A stretch of 14,761 nt of DNA from MGOM01 sp035455265 (GTDB lineage Bacteria > Chloroflexota > Anaerolineae > Anaerolineales > E44-bin32), in contig DATIFK010000057.1 in assembly GCA_035455265.1 (NCBI GenBank), positions 1 to 14,761 on the forward strand, written 5' to 3'. Below the pieces are notes generated by a model. The model was not told the origin of the DNA and ran no database searches. It saw nothing but the letters and a program-made list of their open reading frames with translations. Numbering within the stretch: position 1 is the stretch's first letter; each line of letters opens with the position of its first letter. A program made the position numbers and the translations under genes. Below are positions 1-6,087 of this stretch, piece after piece.

Positions 1-125
1 GCGCGCTCGCCGGCGGCTGCCAGGATCATGTCCAGGCGCCGCGCCTGTCCGGCGCGCCACACGTACGACGGCTCACCGCGCAGCGCGGCCTTGGCCAGGT
101 CGCGCTCGCTCACCGCCAGGTCCAT
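1..125 (-). CDS. SAM-dependent methyltransferase, N-terminal fragment (cut by left edge)
   Basis: About 41 residues are visible, beginning MDLAVSERDLAKAALRGEPS and continuing YVWRAGQARRLDMILAAAGER. This N-terminus resembles a class I SAM methyltransferase family that I associate with Chloroflexota. The SAM-binding motif would lie beyond the left edge, so the assignment rests on the N-terminal block only. The ATG at 125 overlaps the upstream UPF0306-like gene by 16 nt. An alternative GTG at 113 would form a 4-nt GTGA overlap with that gene's stop codon, like the other junctions in this operon, and leaves a typical MSERDLAKAALRGEPS start. Either way it is the last visible gene of the operon. 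The substrate is unknown. The position downstream of ubiE and ubiX could suggest another quinone-related methylation, but that is speculation. Confidence 0.6.
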   Translation of the reverse strand, partial: MDLAVSERDLAKAALRGEPSYVWRAGQARRLDMILAAAGER

Positions 126-625
126 TCCTGGCGGTGGCCGAAGCCCAGCCGATTGTCGATGCACCGAATCCACGTCGGGCGAATGCGATACAAGCGGCTG
201 CGCGCCACCGCCGCGGGGACGTCGTCCACGGCTGTCACGCGCCGGCGGTAGACCGCCATGGCATCCTGGCGATCGGCCTCGGCGACCGCTCCGACGACCC
301 CTTTCGCCTGCACGCCGCGCAGTCGGCGCCAATCCGACTCGGCCGGATAGGCCGCCACCGAGCAGTGCGGCTCGCGTTCGACGTTGCGAATGTGAACGGA
401 GTCGGGGTCGGAGAGGAACAGGAACGCGAAGGGCGCCTCGACGTCGGAGTTGAGGCTTGCTCCCGCGTCGGTCACTGCTGGATCGGACGCGGTCTGCAAG
501 GCGAAATACAGCGGAGTGGCCCGCGGGGAGCCGTCGGCATCAAGGCTGGCCAGCGTCAGGATGATGGTCTCGTCCAGGATTGCCAGGAGATCCGCCAGCG
601 GGGCCACGGAGTCAGCGGCCCTCAT
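110..625 (-). CDS. PNPOx-like split-barrel protein of the UPF0306 (YhbP) type
   Basis: 171 aa. The N-terminal half has the pattern of the pyridoxamine-phosphate-oxidase-like split barrel: ILTLASLDADGSPRATPLYF at about residues 22-41, then FLFLSDPDSVHIRNVEREP. The C-terminal half carries RGVQAKG (103-109) and DNRLGFG (157-163), which match the RGVQFKG and DNTLGFG blocks I recall from E. coli YhbP (UPF0306). It is somewhat longer than YhbP (about 150 aa), with an insertion at about residues 45-64. Family members have an FMN-binding fold, but no reaction is established, and flavin binding here is inferred. The ATG at 625 overlaps the NUDIX stop by 4 nt (ATGA), which argues for translational coupling and against longer upstream starts. 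Its place next to ubiX, which makes a modified flavin, may be meaningful. Confidence 0.82.
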   Translation of the reverse strand: MRAADSVAPLADLLAILDETIILTLASLDADGSPRATPLYFALQTASDPAVTDAGASLNSDVEAPFAFLFLSDPDSVHIRNVEREPHCSVAAYPAESDWRRLRGVQAKGVVGAVAEADRQDAMAVYRRRVTAVDDVPAAVARSRLYRIRPTWIRCIDNRLGFGHRQEWTWR

Positions 626-1173
626 GCGGCGTGCAGGCGATCGAAGGCCAGCCCCAAGGCGGCCAGCGAACCTAGCTGCAACATCTTGCCGCCGCGCCAG
701 AGATCCTGGGCCTGCGACGGCGTCAACAGCACGACCTCCTGCGCCTCGAGATCGCCGGAGGCCGGCTCGCTCACCCGGCGGCAGCCCTCGGCCAGGAAGA
801 TATGCGCCCAGCCCCCTCCCAGGTTGCCCCCGAGAACGGCCCGGCCCAGCAGCGTCCATGTCGAGGCGACATAGCCGGTTTCCTCGCGCAGCTCCCGCTC
901 GGCGGTGGCTGGTGGATCTTCCCCGGCCTCGATCATTCCCGCCGGCGGCTGAAGATCGACGGCGTCCGGGCCGCGCTTGTAAGAACGCAGCAGGACCAGC
1001 TGCCGCTCGCTCGTGACCGGGACGACCACCACGTGGTCGCGCGTCTCCAGGCGGAGATAGCCCTCGACGCGCCGGCCATCGGGGAGCTCAATGTCATCCC
1101 CGAAGATTCGGAGCCAGGGCCTGCGGTCGAGCAGCACCTGGCTCCGCAGTGTCTTCCATCGCTGATGATCCAT
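622..1173 (-). CDS. NUDIX hydrolase
   Basis: 183 aa. A complete NUDIX box lies at residues 79-101: G79, then E85, then R93-E94-L95-x-E97-E98-x-G100-Y101. It fits the G-x5-E-x7-R-E-U-x-E-E-x-G-U consensus that binds catalytic Mg2+. The upstream strands (VVVVPVTSERQLVLLRSYKR) and length resemble the ADP-ribose/nucleoside-diphosphate-sugar pyrophosphatase branch, but the box alone does not fix the substrate. The start ATG at 1173 shares one base with the ubiX stop (TGATG), and the stop overlaps the next gene by 4 nt, so it is embedded in the operon. Because UbiX consumes dimethylallyl monophosphate, a role in making that from the diphosphate is conceivable. ADP-ribose-type housekeeping is the conservative reading. 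Confidence 0.9.
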   Translation of the reverse strand: MDHQRWKTLRSQVLLDRRPWLRIFGDDIELPDGRRVEGYLRLETRDHVVVVPVTSERQLVLLRSYKRGPDAVDLQPPAGMIEAGEDPPATAERELREETGYVASTWTLLGRAVLGGNLGGGWAHIFLAEGCRRVSEPASGDLEAQEVVLLTPSQAQDLWRGGKMLQLGSLAALGLAFDRLHAA

Positions 1174-1739
1174 CAACCCGGCCCCGTCCAGCGTGTGTAG
1201 CCCGTATTGTCGATCCCCAGACGGAGCAGAGCCCGCCCGACCGTGGCGGTCACGACGTCGTCCAGCGTCTGAGGGCGGCCGTAGAAGGCGGGAACGGGGG
1301 GGAAGATGACGGCGCCGGCGCGGGCGGCCAGGTCCATCAACCGCAGGTGGCCGCGGTGGAGCGGCGCTTCGCGCACGACCAGGATCAGGGTTCGCCCTTC
1401 CTTGAGCTGGACGTCGGCGGCGCGCACGATCAGGTCGTCGGCGTACGAGTTGGCGATAGCGGAGAGCGTCTTGATCGAGCACGGGATGACGATCATGCCT
1501 CGCGTGGCGAACGACCCGGAGGCAATCGGCGCGGCGATGTCGTTGCGGTCGTAGTGGACGGTGGCCAGATCGAGGACGCGGCTGACGGACCAATCGGTTT
1601 CCTGCGCGATGGTGACGCTGGCCGCTGGGCTGAGGATCAAGTGGGTCTCGATGCCCAACTCGTCGAGCATCTGCAGGGCGCGAATGCCGTAGATGGCGCC
1701 CGAGGCGCCGGTGAGGGCGACGACGATGCGGTCGGTCAT
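1173..1739 (-). CDS. ubiX: Flavin prenyltransferase UbiX
   Basis: 188 aa, the normal family length. UbiX joins a dimethylallyl group to reduced FMN to make prenylated FMN, the cofactor of UbiD-type decarboxylases. Diagnostic blocks are the FMN-binding GASGAIYG at residues 11-18, PCSIKTLSAIANSYADDLIV (86-105) followed by RAADV, and REAPL at 123-127. S13, E47, K113, R123 and Y153 fall at constant offsets from residues I recall binding the prenyl phosphate in Pseudomonas UbiX, so it should be active. It overlaps ubiE by 4 nt and abuts the NUDIX gene. In organisms making menaquinone through futalosine, a UbiX-like protein serves the UbiD-like MqnL step. No UbiD homologue is present in this window. 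Some annotations would call it a Pad1/UbiX-family protein. Confidence 0.95.
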   Translation of the reverse strand: MTDRIVVALTGASGAIYGIRALQMLDELGIETHLILSPAASVTIAQETDWSVSRVLDLATVHYDRNDIAAPIASGSFATRGMIVIPCSIKTLSAIANSYADDLIVRAADVQLKEGRTLILVVREAPLHRGHLRLMDLAARAGAVIFPPVPAFYGRPQTLDDVVTATVGRALLRLGIDNTGYTRWTGPG

Positions 1740-2470
1740 GCTCCGCCTGTGATCGGGGCTCGGTCGGCGCGCCGGCCCCAGTGGATGGCGATCGTGCCGA
1801 ACATGCGCCGGACGAATCCCACCCCGATGAACCCATGACGCTGCAGCTGCTCGGCCAAAGCCTCGGCGGTGAGGAAGCGCTGGGTCGAGCCGGGCAGGTA
1901 ATTGTACGCCTCGGGGTCGCGGGCCACCCAGCGGCCGAGGAGCGGGATGACGCGCCGCAGGTGGAACTCGAGCAGAGGGCGCAGCGGGCCGGGCCCAGGC
2001 GGGGTTGTGTCGAGGCAGACCATCCGCCCGCGCGACGGCTTCAGGACGCGCGCCTGCTCCTCCAGCGCGGCCTCGAGATCGCTCACATTTCGCAACAGGA
2101 AACCGGAGACGAGGGAGTCGAACGTAGCCCGGGCAAAGGGAAGATGGAGGGCGTCGGCGAGGATCCAGGCCGCCCCGGTGTTCGCTCCGCGCCGGCTGGC
2201 AATCCCCAGCATCGGCTGAGCGAAGTCCGCGCCGACGACGCGGGCAGCTGGTACTCGGCGAAGCGCTTCGAGGGCCAGATCTCCCGTGCCGGCGCCCAGG
2301 TCCAGCACTCTCTCACCGGGCTGCAGGGCGGCGCGGCGAACGACCTCGCCGCGCCAGCGTCGATCCTGGCCGGCGGTCATCAGTCGGTTGAGCTGGTCGT
2401 AGCGGGAGGCGATGCGCTCGAACATCCGCCGCACGTAGGCGGCGCGGGCTTCGCCCTGAAGGTCAGCCAT
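1736..2470 (-). CDS. ubiE: UbiE/MenG family quinone C-methyltransferase
   Basis: 244 aa, full length. It shows MFERIASRYDQLNRLMTAGQ (16-35), the SAM-binding motif VLDLGAGTGD (55-64), FLLRNVSD in place of the usual GLRNV block (about 124-131), and YNYLPGSTQRF (189-199), which matches the AYxYLPxS signature of the family. The family methylates demethylmenaquinone (MenG) or the ubiquinone precursor (UbiE) using SAM. The organism context suggests menaquinone, but the two activities cannot be separated by sequence here. The gene starts 9 nt after the permease stop and overlaps ubiX by 4 nt (ATGA). GLRNV is changed to LLRNV, a modest deviation that leaves the key Arg-Asn in place. Confidence 0.93.
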   Translation of the reverse strand: MADLQGEARAAYVRRMFERIASRYDQLNRLMTAGQDRRWRGEVVRRAALQPGERVLDLGAGTGDLALEALRRVPAARVVGADFAQPMLGIASRRGANTGAAWILADALHLPFARATFDSLVSGFLLRNVSDLEAALEEQARVLKPSRGRMVCLDTTPPGPGPLRPLLEFHLRRVIPLLGRWVARDPEAYNYLPGSTQRFLTAEALAEQLQRHGFIGVGFVRRMFGTIAIHWGRRADRAPITGGA

Positions 2471-2479
2471 GGGCCGGGC

Positions 2480-3220
2480 TCACGCGGCGAACTGCCAGCG
2501 GCACAGCCGGCGGTGCAGCCCGTCGACGGCAAAGTACAGCCCAAGGCCCAACAGGCTCATCGCCAACACACCGGCGTACATCTTGCGGTAGTCGAAGAGC
2601 GTGCTGCCGTGCAGGTAGATGTAGTAACCCAGCCCGCGCTGGGTGGCAAACAGCTCGGCGACGTAGAGCACGGCCACGGCGGTGCCGATGGATTGCCGCA
2701 AAGCCGTCAGGATGGCCGGCAGACTGGCGGGAAGATAGACGAAGCGGAACAGGGCCCTCCGGCCGGCGCCCAGGCTGCGCACCGAGTCGATCAGCTCCGG
2801 CCGCAGGCTGGCCGCCTGATCGCGGACGAGCACCAGGATCTGGAAGAAGAGGATCAGGAAGATGATCAAGATCTTGGGGAGATCCCCGATGCCGAAGAAC
2901 AGCAGCAGCACCGGCACCAGCACGACCTTCGGGATCGGCAGCAGCAGGTAGATCAGAGGAGAAAAGAGGCGGTTGAGGCGCGGCGATTGGCCGAGCACCA
3001 GGCCGGCGGGCACGGCCAGGGCGACGGAAAGGGCGATCGAGGCCAGCACGCGCCACAGGCTGACCAGGGCGTGCGGCCCGAGCTCGCCGCCGAGTTCCGA
3101 AACGAAGGTCACCACGACGTCGACCGGGCCGGGGAGGATCGGGCGCCGAACGAGCCACGCCAGAATCTGCCATGCCGCCAGGAGCACGGCCGCCGCCAAC
3201 AGGATCGAGCGGCGCCTCAC
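2480..3220 (-). CDS. ABC transporter permease (SsuC/TauC type)
   Basis: 246 aa inner-membrane protein with about six hydrophobic segments (roughly 5-24, 55-78, 86-109, 116-133, 165-190 and 213-232). The EAA-loop consensus, where the ATPase docks, is visible as SVRSLGAGRRALFRFVYLP at about 146-164. This architecture belongs to the nitrate/sulfonate/taurine/pyrimidine-precursor importer family. Family membership does not predict the substrate. The ATG at 3220 overlaps the ATPase stop by 4 nt. Together with the ATPase at 3217 and the binding lipoprotein at 4118 it completes an importer. It is followed after 9 nt by ubiE, which makes co-transcription with quinone genes very likely. Confidence 0.92.
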   Translation of the reverse strand: MRRRSILLAAAVLLAAWQILAWLVRRPILPGPVDVVVTFVSELGGELGPHALVSLWRVLASIALSVALAVPAGLVLGQSPRLNRLFSPLIYLLLPIPKVVLVPVLLLFFGIGDLPKILIIFLILFFQILVLVRDQAASLRPELIDSVRSLGAGRRALFRFVYLPASLPAILTALRQSIGTAVAVLYVAELFATQRGLGYYIYLHGSTLFDYRKMYAGVLAMSLLGLGLYFAVDGLHRRLCRWQFAA

Positions 3221-3990
3221 GCCAGCGCTCCGAGGCGGGCCCTCAAGTCACGACAAAGCTGCGCGTAGTCTCCCGTCTGGCGGAAAGCCGGCGATCCGGC
3301 CAGGGGATTCTCGACGACCTCGGCGCGGCGTGTCGGGGGGCGGCCGATCAGCAGAATGCGGCGGCCGAGGAAGGCCGCTTCCTCGAGCGTGTGGGTCACC
3401 AGGATCAAGGTCAGATCACGCTCGGCCCACAGCTGCAGCGTCAGGTCTTGCAGGTCCTCGCGCGTCGGAGCATCGAGCGATCCGAACGGTTCGTCCATCA
3501 GAAGCAAGTTGGGGTTGAGGGCCAGCGTCCGGGCGATGGCCGCCCGCTGACGCTGGCCTCCCGAGAGCTGGCTCGGGAACTGGAGACGGGCGCCGGCGAG
3601 ACCCATGCGGTCGATCCAGGTCCCCACGCGTTCCGCCAAAGGACCGGCGACGTCTTCTTGCGGCGCGTGGCGTCCGTCGGGGCCGTAGAAGCCGCGCACC
3701 TGCAAGCCGAGAGCGACGTTCTCTTCCACCGTCGCCCAGGGGAGAAGCCCGAAATCCTGCAGGACGAGTCCGGTGCGTGGCCGCGGCCTTTCGAGCGCGG
3801 CGCCCTCGATGCGAACCGCGCCGGACGTCGGCCGGCGCAGCCCGGCCAACAGGTAAAGGAGTGTCGTCTTGCCGCAGCCGGAGGGCCCGAGGAGGCACCA
3901 CGCCTCACCCGCCTGAACGCTCCAGGAGAACGCTTCGAAGATCGGAGCCGAAGGCGAGTAGCCGAAAGTGAGGTGGTCGATGTCGATCAT
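3217..3990 (-). CDS. ABC transporter ATP-binding protein (SsuB/TauB type)
   Basis: 257 aa with every nucleotide-binding element: Walker A GPSGCGKT (35-42), Q-loop VLQDFGLLPW with Q78, signature LSGGQ (142-146), Walker B LLLMDEP (162-168) with catalytic E167, D-loop and switch His200. The LLPWATVEENVALGL stretch after the Q-loop is characteristic of the nitrate/sulfonate/taurine importer branch. It energises import by the permease encoded immediately downstream (4-nt overlap). No convincing Shine-Dalgarno is visible ahead of the ATG at 3990. The gene starts 37 nt after the heptamer inverted repeat, which may influence its expression relative to the binding protein. The substrate is unknown. 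Confidence 0.94.
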   Translation of the reverse strand: MIDIDHLTFGYSPSAPIFEAFSWSVQAGEAWCLLGPSGCGKTTLLYLLAGLRRPTSGAVRIEGAALERPRPRTGLVLQDFGLLPWATVEENVALGLQVRGFYGPDGRHAPQEDVAGPLAERVGTWIDRMGLAGARLQFPSQLSGGQRQRAAIARTLALNPNLLLMDEPFGSLDAPTREDLQDLTLQLWAERDLTLILVTHTLEEAAFLGRRILLIGRPPTRRAEVVENPLAGSPAFRQTGDYAQLCRDLRARLGALA

Positions 3991-4026
3991 CGTGAGTCTG
4001 CGAGGGAGGGCATCTTTCCGCGGGTC

Positions 4027-4098
4027 CCCAGTTTCCAGTCCCCAGTTCCCAGTCGGGTACGAATCTGAATGACTGGAAACTGGAAACTGGGGACTGGG
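4027..4098. repeat. Inverted array of 7-bp repeats (4 + 4 units, 16-nt loop) inside the operon
   Basis: The left arm 4027-4054 is four contiguous heptamers of form YCCAGTY (CCCAGTT, TCCAGTC, CCCAGTT, CCCAGTC). After a 16-nt spacer, 4071-4098 holds four heptamers of the complementary form RACTGGR. The two 28-nt arms pair at 23 of 28 positions, so the transcript could fold a long hairpin. It lies between the stop of the binding-protein gene and the start of the ATPase gene. There is no U-run typical of an intrinsic terminator. Function is inferred only: partial termination or 3'-end protection that raises binding protein over ATPase and permease. Confidence 0.9.
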
Positions 4099-4117
4099 AA
4101 CCGATCCGGCTCAAATC

Positions 4118-5068
4118 CTACGGCAGATACGACTCATCCACCGACCCATCGTACGACACGTCGGCCGTCACCAGCCCCTTCGCCTTTGTCCACGCCAGGA
4201 CATCGTCGAACTGGGCTTCGGTCGGCACCGAGGCGTTGGGAAAGGTCGGGACTTCGTACGAGGCGAGCAGCGGCGCCGGGACGAGCTGCTGTTCGGTCAG
4301 CAGGCTGTTCCAGCGGGTCTTGTCGGCGTTGACGGCGTCCACCGCCTTTTCGAGCGCCGCCAGAAAGGAGCGAACGGCCCGTGGGGATGCGTCCACGAAC
4401 GCGGCACGGAAAGAGATCACACTGTTGCCGTACTCCGGGTGAGCCGTGTCATCGAGGATGAGGCGGGCGCCGGACTGGAGCGCCAATGACGAGAGCGGAT
4501 CCGGGAGCGTGGCCGCCTGCAGCTCGCCCGAGTCGAGCAGCGCCATGCGGTCGGCGATCTTCGGGACGGCAACGGTGGTGATGTCCTCCGGAGCCAGGCC
4601 CTCGGCCGTCAGCAGCCGCTCGGTGACATAGGCGATGACCGTGCCTTCGGAGATCCCGATGGGCACGCCGGCCAGGTCCGCCGGAGTCGACAGGCCGCTG
4701 TCCTTCGACGCCAGGATGCGGTACTGCGGGTCTTCGGCCGTGGCAGTGCGCGCCATGCGCACGATGACGATCTGACGCCCGTTCTGGTTGTAGAGCATGG
4801 TCGAGACCAGGTCGTTGATCATGGCGTCGATTCCATCGGTCTGCATCAGTTGGTCGCGTTCGGCCGCCGACGCCACCGGGACGAAACTCACCGTCACGCC
4901 GGCCTCGGCGAAGTATCCCTCCGCCTGCGCGACGTACATGGGCAGGGCGTCGAGGATGGGAAGGACTCCGACCCGAATCGTCACCGGGCCGGACGGGGCC
5001 GGGGCGCAGCCGGCAACGAAGGAAGTCAGGGCAGCCGCGAGCAGGATCAGGCGAACCGTATGTTTCAT
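4118..5068 (-). CDS. ABC transporter substrate-binding lipoprotein (NMT1/THI5-like, SsuA family)
   Basis: 316 aa. A signal peptide ends in the lipobox VAGC with the lipidated Cys21. The mature part opens with VTIRVGVLPILDALPMYVAQ and EGYFAEAGVTVSFVPVAS, the classic first lobe of SsuA/TauA/THI5-like binding proteins. It continues with ASKDSGLSTPADLAGVPIGI (the hinge/second-lobe motif). It should capture a small ligand outside the membrane and deliver it to the permease encoded downstream. The ligand is unknown: relatives bind sulfonates, nitrate, riboflavin or pyrimidine precursors. The gene starts 13 nt after the ubiA stop with a GGAGG ribosome site, so it shares ubiA's transcript. It is separated from the ATPase by 127 nt containing a hairpin-forming repeat. 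Confidence 0.9.
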   Translation of the reverse strand: MKHTVRLILLAAALTSFVAGCAPAPSGPVTIRVGVLPILDALPMYVAQAEGYFAEAGVTVSFVPVASAAERDQLMQTDGIDAMINDLVSTMLYNQNGRQIVIVRMARTATAEDPQYRILASKDSGLSTPADLAGVPIGISEGTVIAYVTERLLTAEGLAPEDITTVAVPKIADRMALLDSGELQAATLPDPLSSLALQSGARLILDDTAHPEYGNSVISFRAAFVDASPRAVRSFLAALEKAVDAVNADKTRWNSLLTEQQLVPAPLLASYEVPTFPNASVPTEAQFDDVLAWTKAKGLVTADVSYDGSVDESYLP

Positions 5069-5081
5069 GAACCCTCCACCG

Positions 5082-5954
5082 CTAAGGAATGAGCAAAGCC
5101 GCCAGGGTGGCGGCGAAAAGGGTCAAGCTGAGGATGCCGTTGACATTGAAGAAGGCCACGTTGAGGCGGGAAAGATCGTCGGGGCGCACGATGGCGTGCT
5201 CGTAGGCCAGCAGCGCCGCAGCGATCCCCACCCCGACGGCATACGGCCAGGCCAATCCGGCGGCGAATCCCAACAGCACCAGCAGGACGGTCGTCAGGGC
5301 GTGGCACACGGCCGAGAGGCGCAAGGCGACGGCCGGCCCGAACCGCGCAGGGATGGCAAACAGACCTTCCCTGCGGTCGACGTCGATGTCCTGGCAGGCG
5401 TAGATCAGATCGAAGCCGCCGATCCATAGCGTGACGATGGCGAAGAGGAGCCATGCCGGCCAGGCTTCGGGGAGCGCCAGGCTGTTGTGGATGGCCGCCC
5501 AGGCCCCGAGGGGTGCCATGGCATCGGTCGCCCCGAGAATGAAGTGCGAGAGGACCGTGAAGCGTTTCGTGAATGGGTAGCCGATGAGGACCACAACCGC
5601 GCCCGGGAAGAGGCGAAAGGCCAGGGGAGAGAGTTCGAACGCTGCCAGTCCGAGGATGGCCGTGCTGACGGCGGCGCCGACCCACACCGTGGTGGGGGCG
5701 ATGGTGCCGACGACGAGGGGACGATTGGCGGTGCGCGGGTTGCGCGCGTCGAGCGAGGCGTCGGCCAGCCGGTTGGCGCTCATCGCCAACGTGCGGGCGG
5801 CCGTCATGGCGACGGTGATCCAGGCGAAGGTGTGCCATGACGGCCAACCGCCGGCCGCCAGGATCATCCCCAGGTAGGCGAACGGGAGGGCGAAGACGGT
5901 ATGCTCGAACCGGATCAGGTCGAGGAAGGAGACGGCGCGTCGAAACCAAACCAT
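5082..5954 (-). CDS. ubiA: UbiA-family prenyltransferase (4-hydroxybenzoate or naphthoate polyprenyltransferase; MqnP candidate)
   Basis: 290 aa integral membrane protein with about eight or nine hydrophobic helices. Both polar motifs that bind Mg2+ and the polyprenyl diphosphate are intact: N61-R-L-A-D65-A-S-L-D69 followed by NPRTANRP, and YACQDIDVDRREG (185-197). The start MVWFRRAVSFLDLIRFEHTV fits the usual family N-terminus. The NRxxDxxxDxxNPRTxxR form is typical of UbiA and of MqnP, the 6-naphthoate prenyltransferase of the futalosine menaquinone route, rather than MenA. Co-transcription with ubiX and ubiE genes makes the MqnP role plausible but unproven. It is the first gene of the long minus-strand operon. 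No strong ribosome site precedes the ATG. Confidence 0.93.
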   Translation of the reverse strand: MVWFRRAVSFLDLIRFEHTVFALPFAYLGMILAAGGWPSWHTFAWITVAMTAARTLAMSANRLADASLDARNPRTANRPLVVGTIAPTTVWVGAAVSTAILGLAAFELSPLAFRLFPGAVVVLIGYPFTKRFTVLSHFILGATDAMAPLGAWAAIHNSLALPEAWPAWLLFAIVTLWIGGFDLIYACQDIDVDRREGLFAIPARFGPAVALRLSAVCHALTTVLLVLLGFAAGLAWPYAVGVGIAAALLAYEHAIVRPDDLSRLNVAFFNVNGILSLTLFAATLAALLIP

Positions 5955-6002
5955 AGGCTGGACGATCCGGCGAAACGGAGCACCCCAGAGGCAATTGTGA
6001 GG

Positions 6003-6008
6003 ATTCTA
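6003..6008 (-). promoter_or_regulatory. Candidate -10 element for the ubiA operon
   Basis: TAGAAT on the minus strand (one mismatch to TATAAT) lies 49 nt upstream of the ubiA ATG in the divergent 133-nt gap. No good -35 hexamer stands 16-18 nt upstream, so this is a weak call based on position and the AT-richness of this patch in an otherwise GC-rich window. Confidence 0.3.
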
Positions 6009-6051
6009 ACACGCACGAAAAGAGCCTCTCATTAGATGAGTTCACTCGGAT

Positions 6052-6057
6052 TACAAT
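6052..6057 (+). promoter_or_regulatory. Candidate -10 element for the MFS transporter gene
   Basis: TACAAT (one mismatch to TATAAT) lies about 30 nt upstream of the ATG at 6088. It is followed by a GGAG ribosome site at 6079-6082 spaced 5 nt from the start. No clear -35 hexamer is visible. The leader would be short, about 25 nt. Confidence 0.3.
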
Positions 6058-6087
6058 CGCCGCCCATTCTCTCTCATCGGAGCAGTC

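Noticed and set aside
1174..1836. Extension of the NUDIX frame upstream to give a 404-residue protein
   Set aside because: The extra residues are Arg/Pro/His-rich and overlap ubiX in another frame. The coupled ATG at 1173 gives a normal NUDIX length.
1781..3268. A 495-codon open frame on the plus strand opposite ubiE and the permease
   Set aside because: It is very rich in Gln, Glu, Arg and Gly with no recognisable domain, and lies antisense to two well-supported genes. Such frames are common in GC-rich DNA.
4118..5068. MqnA/MqnD menaquinone enzyme instead of a binding protein
   Set aside because: These share the periplasmic-binding-protein fold, but this protein has a clear signal peptide with lipobox and adjacent permease and ATPase genes.
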